Below, piece by piece: positions 39,701 through 44,774 of a stretch of DNA of 44,774 nt. The notes beneath the pieces are model-generated. The model worked only from the letters and a program-made list of their open reading frames with translations. It had not been told where the DNA came from and did no database searches. Both the position numbers and the translations under genes were made by a program. Position 1 is the first letter of the stretch. Each line of letters begins with the position of its first letter. Origin of the DNA: an uncultured Mucispirillum sp. (GTDB lineage: Bacteria > Chrysiogenota > Deferribacteres > Deferribacterales > Mucispirillaceae); assembly GCA_944326705.1 (NCBI GenBank), contig CALVEY010000020.1:1-44774 (forward strand), given 5' to 3'.

Positions 39701-42546
39701 TCTAAATAATAAAGAGAACTGTCTGTATAGTAACCTACTAAATAATCAGCTGGCGATACTTTTATATATTTATATCCAGTAACACCATCGCCACTGCCTT
39801 TTTCAAAAACTTCGCCGCTGAATTCAAGAAGATATGTTCCTTTTACAAAATCTTTAAATAAGTTTGATAAATCATATTCTACATAACCGTTATTATCAGT
39901 CTGCTTTTCATTAAGCTCTGGCTTATATGGTTTACGAATATAGCTGCCGTTTTCTACATAAGGGTCTGTAAATCTATAACCTTTAAACTCTGGGAAATAA
40001 TAACTTGATGGTGTAAATGTTATATCAGCTTTTACACGCCTTTGAGCAGCTGGCGTTCCAAACATATTATCTGCTTTAATTTTTGCAGTAATATTATCAT
40101 CTTTAACCCAGCCTTTTATATTTTTATCATTAAATGATACATCTACGCGTATAGTATCTGTATCAAATTCTTTTAATTCAAAAGACAGGCTGCCAAGAGA
40201 AGTATCTCTATCTCCCTTATTATCTAAAAGATAAATAACTGCTGTATAATAGCCTGTTGTAAAATAGCTTTGAGTTTCAACATCTAAATCTAAAAATCCT
40301 GACTTATCAAGAGAATATTTTTCACTTAATACCACTTCATTTTTTGGAGATTTTACAATTATTTCAACAGGAATACCTGATAAATCTTTCTGCCAGCCTG
40401 CATCTTTTATAATAGAAGCAATATGCACAGTTTCCCCAGGTCTGTATATACCCCTGTCTGTAAACATCATAGCTTTTAATGAATCTGCACTGCTAAGATA
40501 TTCGCCACCAATATCAAATTTTGAATATTCGATATTCCTTTGGTATGTAAGTGGAATATATGTAAAATCATCATCTTTTTTAGCTGTTACTGCAATAGGT
40601 GTATTTCCAGTATTTCCATCATCTGAAATTTCATATTTAAAATGACCATTGCTGTCTGTCTGACCAGAAAGTATTGGAAGGCCGTTTTTTGCTATTACTT
40701 CTATTTTTGCATTTTTAACAGGCTCACCTTTTGATATGGAAGCAACAAAAACATCTACCTGATTATTTTTGTTTTCTTTTGCTATTATATACATATCTGT
40801 AACAAGAATAAATCTTGATGTTTCTACATAGCTGCTGGAACTGCTGTAATAATCATCTTCATATTCATCATAATAATAGTCATCATCGTAATATGTATTT
40901 TTATAAATTCTATTGCCTGACCTGTCTAATCCTTCAGCTTTTACATAATAAAGCCCAGGTTCTGCACCAAGATATTCTTCTATATTGATAGTTGCATAAC
41001 TTGGCAATACTCTGTCATTTGAAGCAAGTGGAAGTTTTGCTTTTTTATATTCAGCAAAGTTTGATGTATCCATTGTATATCTATCTTTAAATGTAACATC
41101 GCCTAAACCAGAACTATTTGTAAAGTTAATAATATGCTGTACCTGTTCTGGAAGAATTTTACCAACTTCTACATTTAATGCATTTAAGCCTCTTGTTTCA
41201 AATGTAACCATTTTCTGACTTTTAAGAGAAAGGAGAGAGCCCTGCTGCATTATATTTACTGCCTGCGGAAGTGTGCGGAAAGTGATTCTTTCTTTATAAT
41301 AATCACCAAATGATTTGCCAGATACAGAATTAATTTTATCTTTTATTATAAAATATAAGCTCTTTTCTTCATCATATTTTTTATCACCGTAAACATCTAC
41401 ATAAAAGGAAAGGACTGTATCAGCATTGTTTCCTGTATAGATTGGTGTCATTATCACTTTGCTTTTAATATTTTCATCTGAATATAAAAAGGCTTCTACT
41501 TCATCATTATTATAAAAAAGTCCGCTGTTTTGTATTAAATCTGTCATATTTACAGGCAGAGAAAATGTAACAGCAAGCACATTTCTTGGGTTTCCTTTTT
41601 CATCATTTGTAATAAAAGCCCTTACATCATCTACAAAGAAAGATTTTTTTTCAAGGATTTTATTTATTACATAAGAATGATATATTTCATATTCCAGCTT
41701 TCTGCTGCCATCTGCACTTGAAATTTTAGGAAGTGTAAAATTTAAAACAACATCATTATCTGTAAACATTTTAAATTTAGATGATTTTACAACAGCACCA
41801 TAACCATTTTTATCAAATGTAACTTTAAAGGGTATTTCCTGCCCTGCTAATGTTAATTTCGCTTCTTTTTTAAACTGTTTTTGGTCAAATAAATAGTTAA
41901 AAAGAATATGCAGAGAATATTCTCTTTCTTCATTATCAAAGTCATTATTGATATATTCCGAATTTATCTGAAATGTAAAAGGGTCTGTTTTAAAAGAAAA
42001 TGTATTATTAGCAACTTTATAATACTCATTAAAAATTGTTTTATCAATAGTTACTGTATATTTTGTATCTGCAGTCCACTCCTGCTGTGGGGCAAATAAC
42101 AAAGATTTATTATTTTTTAACTGCCACTTACCTTTTATCTTTGGCTCTATTTGTATATATTTTTCTATATTTTCTGCTATACCTTCTTTAAAAGCAGGGT
42201 TTGCAGAATCTGACGAAAACACAATTTTTACCATAGATGATGGTAATGATATATTACTGTTTGCTGGTTTTTCAACACTGTAAGTTAATAAAGTTTTATT
42301 TTTTACAGATATATCATTACTATTTTTAACAACACTGCTTTTTGAAATATCTACCTGCTGGTTAGGGTTTTTAGATATTTCTGGTGATTTTTCATTTTGA
42401 TTACTATTTTGCTGCTTATTATTAGACTGCTGTGCAGTGCTTACTGCATTTTGAGCTGCAGTATTTTGGTCTTCATTATTTTTACAGCCTGATAATGCAA
42501 AAATTACTGCAGCTGCTAAGAATAAACTTAGAAATACTCTCTTCAT
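36766..42546 (-). CDS. Alpha-2-macroglobulin-family lipoprotein (YfhM type)
   Basis: 1926 residues. A lipoprotein signal ends in LSGC (Cys about 20), followed by a Gln/Asn-rich linker of about 90 residues. Several MG (macroglobulin) beta-sandwich domains follow, with an exposed Tyr/Asp/Ser-rich insert near residue 560, a bait-type region and the thioester motif CTEQ (Cys about residue 1488, in YGCTEQITSK). The thioester domain is an alpha/alpha toroid. The protein should covalently trap proteases that enter the periplasm. It is longer than E. coli YfhM (about 1650). The intact Cys-x-Glu-Gln indicates a functional trap. It lies 20 bases after the chemoreceptor gene and overlaps pbpC. Confidence 0.94.
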   Translation of the reverse strand: MKRVFLSLFLAAAVIFALSGCKNNEDQNTAAQNAVSTAQQSNNKQQNSNQNEKSPEISKNPNQQVDISKSSVVKNSNDISVKNKTLLTYSVEKPANSNISLPSSMVKIVFSSDSANPAFKEGIAENIEKYIQIEPKIKGKWQLKNNKSLLFAPQQEWTADTKYTVTIDKTIFNEYYKVANNTFSFKTDPFTFQINSEYINNDFDNEEREYSLHILFNYLFDQKQFKKEAKLTLAGQEIPFKVTFDKNGYGAVVKSSKFKMFTDNDVVLNFTLPKISSADGSRKLEYEIYHSYVINKILEKKSFFVDDVRAFITNDEKGNPRNVLAVTFSLPVNMTDLIQNSGLFYNNDEVEAFLYSDENIKSKVIMTPIYTGNNADTVLSFYVDVYGDKKYDEEKSLYFIIKDKINSVSGKSFGDYYKERITFRTLPQAVNIMQQGSLLSLKSQKMVTFETRGLNALNVEVGKILPEQVQHIINFTNSSGLGDVTFKDRYTMDTSNFAEYKKAKLPLASNDRVLPSYATINIEEYLGAEPGLYYVKAEGLDRSGNRIYKNTYYDDDYYYDEYEDDYYSSSSSYVETSRFILVTDMYIIAKENKNNQVDVFVASISKGEPVKNAKIEVIAKNGLPILSGQTDSNGHFKYEISDDGNTGNTPIAVTAKKDDDFTYIPLTYQRNIEYSKFDIGGEYLSSADSLKAMMFTDRGIYRPGETVHIASIIKDAGWQKDLSGIPVEIIVKSPKNEVVLSEKYSLDKSGFLDLDVETQSYFTTGYYTAVIYLLDNKGDRDTSLGSLSFELKEFDTDTIRVDVSFNDKNIKGWVKDDNITAKIKADNMFGTPAAQRRVKADITFTPSSYYFPEFKGYRFTDPYVENGSYIRKPYKPELNEKQTDNNGYVEYDLSNLFKDFVKGTYLLEFSGEVFEKGSGDGVTGYKYIKVSPADYLVGYYTDSSLYYLDLNESANVNFIAVDSNLNKIALDNLKYRLSRITYVNQYIKDNSGRYRYSTIKRYNVINSGPLSISDKGSNILLPTSVNGDLVYEIVDKDNTIIGKVEYFVSGSESIDTSLAKEAELALKLDKAEYKAGDTIKMNITAPYSGYGLITIEKEKVYSYKWFKADTNTIIETIKVPEDLKGNGYINVAFVRDIASKDIYSKPLSYAVAPFSIDKSKYKININLKTPEVVLPGSSVDVEYSADKSGKIIVYGVDEGILQVAGYKLPNPLDFFMQKIALLVTTKQTADLILPDYKILSELSGIGGGENAVMADMVAKKLNPFARVVEKPVAHWSHIIDVKKGEKKTETIQIPEHFNGSMKVMAVAVSDEAVGSTETSFISRAPVVMTPNMPYAAVSGDKFKLSVGITNLIDSKDNATITVTAKPSKHLSITGETTKTVSIKNGGEALILFDVEVLDELGSAEIVLEAKSNSIKEIITSKITSSIRPAVPYRTNIQIGSFTGKKSSIKVDNRDMYDFAVKREVAVSSNPLTAVSGIGNYLQNYPYGCTEQITSKIYPVVIFAATNNTINTKEVQDVFNAYIRELTKRQKGVNGFTYWSGGSYVYNLPAIYATQLLIDARDLGFNVPENLYNNALEFLKNIASSRPYSQYEADNIAYAVYLLARTGTVNSRALNVLEEYCSKSYKNWENSLVASYMGAAYILYKNESKGYELLQSSKPSYIKYLFYGDFYDSLTNISRYIYLTGRHAPKLAEESKGFVNKILQDINDGYYNSFSSAFALAALYGISTGKDITPLYADAGKGVTVDENNKNKAVFSKDIKNINVSFNEANKLGYYYYVTTSGFDKNIPAQTSNGIEITKSFYDKNGNKITAGKQGDEVTVALRIKQKGNMTSKSAITAITDLVPGGTEILTQSGVNVPRAYESHEFREDRAIIYLNIPKGYDNTVTYKIKLLSSGTFTVPPAYAESLYNRDINATGNSFTFIINEAE

Positions 42547-42566
42547 ACATTCCTCATTAATATATA

Positions 42567-44612
42567 TTAAAATTCTTTACTACTTGCATCATTCATTATA
42601 TCAGTTGATATTTGATTTACTTTATCAGATACTTCTTTTGTAGAAACTGCTACATTTAATGTACTTTCTGTCACTGCCTGCAACTCTAAAATAGATGTAT
42701 GCATTGCCTGCATTTCATCAGTTTGAGCAGTAATTGCAGAATCCATATCATTTATAGCATCAACTAACGCATTTGTATTAGATGAAATTTCCTGTAAATT
42801 TTTCTGAGTTCTTTCTGCTAATTTCCTTACTTCATCTGCTACTACAGCAAAGCCTCTTCCATGTTCTCCAGCACGCGCTGCTTCAATTGCTGCATTTAAT
42901 GCTAAAAGGTCAGTCTGGTCTGCAACATCATGTATTACATCTATAATATTTCTTATAGCTTCAGAATGTTCTACCACATCTTTTGCTCTAATATTTACAA
43001 GCTCCATAGATTTATTTAAATGCTCTAAAGAAGTAATATTTTTATCAAGGTGAGTAGACTGTGTTTCAGCACTAGACTGCAGTGTATCTACATGGTTTTT
43101 TAATTCATTTGATGCACCCATTAAGTTTTCACAAGTATTCATAGATGTATGCAGCATTTCCCTTATTCTGCTTCCCATTAAATTAATACCATTGATAACT
43201 GCTAATAATTCCCCATTTAAAGTTCCCGCATCTATACTATCTCTAAAATCATTGGCAGAATATTTTTCTACAACAGCTAAAATATTCTGCATAGTTGAGC
43301 TTAAATTAGCAAAAGTATCATTAATATTATCTTTTAAACTGTTTAAGGCTGGGTTTTGAGTAGAGGCATTTATTGCTACATTTAAGTATCCCTGCTTAAC
43401 CTGAGCAGAAACTCTTAATGATTCTTCAATTAAATTATTATCTTCTTTTAACCCCTCATGAAGTTTTCTCATCTGCTCATTAATAGCATCAGATATTTCC
43501 ATAAGTTCATCTTTACCACTTGGTTTATATACTGTAACTTCATTTTCTGATTTATGACTTATATAATCAAAAAATTTAAATATAGATGTAGTTAATTTAT
43601 GAAGCGGTATTACAACAGCCATTCTTATTACTATATTTACAGTAATAAAGAGTATTAAAATAAAAATAATAATACCTGTAAACATAATAGTGCGTAAAAA
43701 TAAAATATCTTTAATATAATCATCTTCTAATGCACTGATTATAATGTTCCAGCCTAAATCTTTATTATATATATCTTTAGCTATAAATTGATGATTATTA
43801 TAGTTATATAAGAAAATATTATTTTCTTTGATTTTATCAGCAAATGGCAGGCTGCTTGGGGTTCCTGTAAACTGTTTTCCAATAGTAAATACATCATTTG
43901 CCTTATCCACAGCCATTACATACCCATTTGTTCCTATTTTAATATTGCCAACACTTTCTTTTAATACTTCATAAGCTGGTTTTAAATTATACCCTATAAA
44001 TAATATACCAGTCACATTATTATTGGCATCTTTGACAGGGTCATAAAAAGTAAGATAATCATTACCAAATAATGTTGCTTTTCCTATATATATCTTACCC
44101 TCTAAAACTAGTTTATATGCAGGGTGATTATGGTCAAGTTTTGTCCAGATAGCTCGTTTTCCAGAAGCATCTTTTAATGATGTTGTAACACGGATAAAAT
44201 CCTGCCCATCTCTTGCAAAAATAGTAGCAATATCGCCTGTTGTCTGCGAAAATCTATCAAGTACATCAGTTTCACCAGTAATTAAATTATCATATAAATA
44301 ATATGCAGGATAACCATTTTCAGTTTTACCACGAATATCAAATTCTGTATAACTACCATAATATGATTCTAGAAAATATTTAAATACTCCCATAGAATTT
44401 TCACTGTTTTTTTTAAGCTGACCAAGAAGATTATCAAATAAACTTTCTACCAAATATCCTGCCTGTTCAATACTAAGTCTTGCACTGTTTTCTGCACTTT
44501 TGGATGCATAGATACTAATAATGATAAATAATGCAATAACAAGTATAAAAATTATTGGAGCATTAATTATTATCATTTTTTTTGATATTGATGCACTTTT
44601 TAAATTAAACAT
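42567..44612 (-). CDS. Methyl-accepting chemotaxis protein with Cache ligand domain
   Basis: 681 residues. A first membrane helix (about 13-33) is followed by a periplasmic Cache domain (about 40-300) of the Cache_3-Cache_2 type, shown by [20 protein letters not shown] and [14 protein letters not shown], which end in [21 protein letters not shown] second helix (about 305-330) follows. A HAMP-like linker, then the signalling domain with the hairpin tip [20 protein letters not shown] and the block [19 protein letters not shown], fill the C-terminus. No CheR-tethering pentapeptide is visible. The ATG at 44612 is preferred because GGAGG lies 7 bases upstream; an earlier start at 44648 adds 12 unrelated residues. 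Cache receptors of this kind sense small organic acids or amino acids. Confidence 0.92.
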   Translation of the reverse strand: MFNLKSASISKKMIIINAPIIFILVIALFIIISIYASKSAENSARLSIEQAGYLVESLFDNLLGQLKKNSENSMGVFKYFLESYYGSYTEFDIRGKTENGYPAYYLYDNLITGETDVLDRFSQTTGDIATIFARDGQDFIRVTTSLKDASGKRAIWTKLDHNHPAYKLVLEGKIYIGKATLFGNDYLTFYDPVKDANNNVTGILFIGYNLKPAYEVLKESVGNIKIGTNGYVMAVDKANDVFTIGKQFTGTPSSLPFADKIKENNIFLYNYNNHQFIAKDIYNKDLGWNIIISALEDDYIKDILFLRTIMFTGIIIFILILFITVNIVIRMAVVIPLHKLTTSIFKFFDYISHKSENEVTVYKPSGKDELMEISDAINEQMRKLHEGLKEDNNLIEESLRVSAQVKQGYLNVAINASTQNPALNSLKDNINDTFANLSSTMQNILAVVEKYSANDFRDSIDAGTLNGELLAVINGINLMGSRIREMLHTSMNTCENLMGASNELKNHVDTLQSSAETQSTHLDKNITSLEHLNKSMELVNIRAKDVVEHSEAIRNIIDVIHDVADQTDLLALNAAIEAARAGEHGRGFAVVADEVRKLAERTQKNLQEISSNTNALVDAINDMDSAITAQTDEMQAMHTSILELQAVTESTLNVAVSTKEVSDKVNQISTDIMNDASSKEF

Positions 44613-44656
44613 ACTACTACCTCCAGGATACTGCGTAATCTTTATCACTACATTAC

Positions 44657-44685
44657 AGTATATAATGGATATTAAAATAATACAA
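44657..44685 (-). promoter_or_regulatory. Probable sigma-70-type promoter of the chemoreceptor gene
   Basis: On the minus strand TTGTAT (44685-44680) and TATACT (44662-44657) are 17 bases apart. The predicted start is near 44650. No sigma-28 motif was seen despite the chemotaxis function. Confidence 0.45.
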
Positions 44686-44701
44686 TCTTTTTATAATCCT
44701 G

Positions 44702-44724
44702 GGGGTACCCCATTTTTTAAAACT
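44702..44724 (-). repeat. GGGGTACCCC palindrome with A/T-rich block shared with the window's left end
   Basis: A perfect ten-base palindrome GGGGTACCCC (44702-44711) adjoins the minus-strand sequence AGTTTTAAAAAATGGGG (44724 to 44708). The latter repeats the sequence at 49-66 on the plus strand with one T fewer. Both copies lie upstream of an envelope or chemosensory gene, at about -52 to -75 here relative to the predicted start. Confidence 0.4.
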
Positions 44725-44774
44725 GCATAGAAAAGTAATTATTTTACAGTAAAATTTGTGTTTTATATTTTCTA

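Overview
The window is about 45 kb of AT-rich (roughly 30% GC by eye) Gram-negative chromosome with dense, overlapping operons. It has outer-membrane machinery (an LptF/LptG-type permease, lipoproteins with lipoboxes), polar-flagellum genes with a sigma-54 promoter, an anaerobic glycerol-3-phosphate dehydrogenase GlpABC, a periplasmic Cu/Zn superoxide dismutase and a Cache-type chemoreceptor. This fits a motile, anaerobic or microaerophilic, probably host-associated bacterium. A Deferribacterota member such as Mucispirillum would fit, but that placement is inference from base composition and gene content. No rRNA, tRNA, CRISPR, insertion sequence or prophage was seen.

Layout. (1) 0.1-5.6 kb: an inner-membrane-anchored ankyrin protein, then a tightly overlapping minus-strand RNA/protein-modification operon (prmA, a PPP-type phosphatase, rsmE, tadA), a divergent RluA-type pseudouridine synthase and a HAD phosphatase. 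(2) 5.6-12.9 kb, plus strand: a sigma-54-driven flagellar cap operon (an unusually large fliD, fliS, a FliT-like chaperone), a DUF1820 gene, an LptF/LptG permease, leuB and a PAP2 phosphatase with lipid A phosphatase-like features. (3) 12.9-20.9 kb, minus strand: one long probable operon of a type-4 uracil-DNA glycosylase, a FlgT-like periplasmic protein, three LPP20-family envelope proteins, an APH/P-loop kinase fusion, an RNase Z-like hydrolase, an alpha/beta hydrolase, proC and an Asp-Asn-repeat protein. (4) 21.1-24.6 kb, plus strand: an FmdE-family protein with a complete BtuCDF-type metal-chelate importer. (5) 24.7-27.3 kb: gmk-rpoZ, pfkA (minus) and sodC. (6) 27.4-34.1 kb, minus strand: a glycerol operon glpA-glpB-glpC, an unidentified polytopic membrane protein and glpK. 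(7) 34.4-44.6 kb, minus strand: pbpC, a 1926-residue alpha-2-macroglobulin lipoprotein and a chemoreceptor.

Most interesting points. The FlgT-like plus triple LPP20 cluster resembles the components of outer-membrane-associated flagellar rings or disks (FlgO/FlgP/FlgT in Vibrio, FlgP/FlgQ in Campylobacter). A near-perfect sigma-54 promoter lies inside the first codons of the FlgT-like gene. It and the fliD promoter were the only two strong -24/-12 matches found by eye, which ties this otherwise housekeeping operon to flagellar control. The fliD leader carries two tandem GGAAA/TTTCC dyads just downstream of the predicted start of transcription. The glycerol operon lacks GlpF but encodes an unrecognised multi-pass membrane protein in its place, which is a candidate for a new glycerol or glycerol-phosphate transporter.
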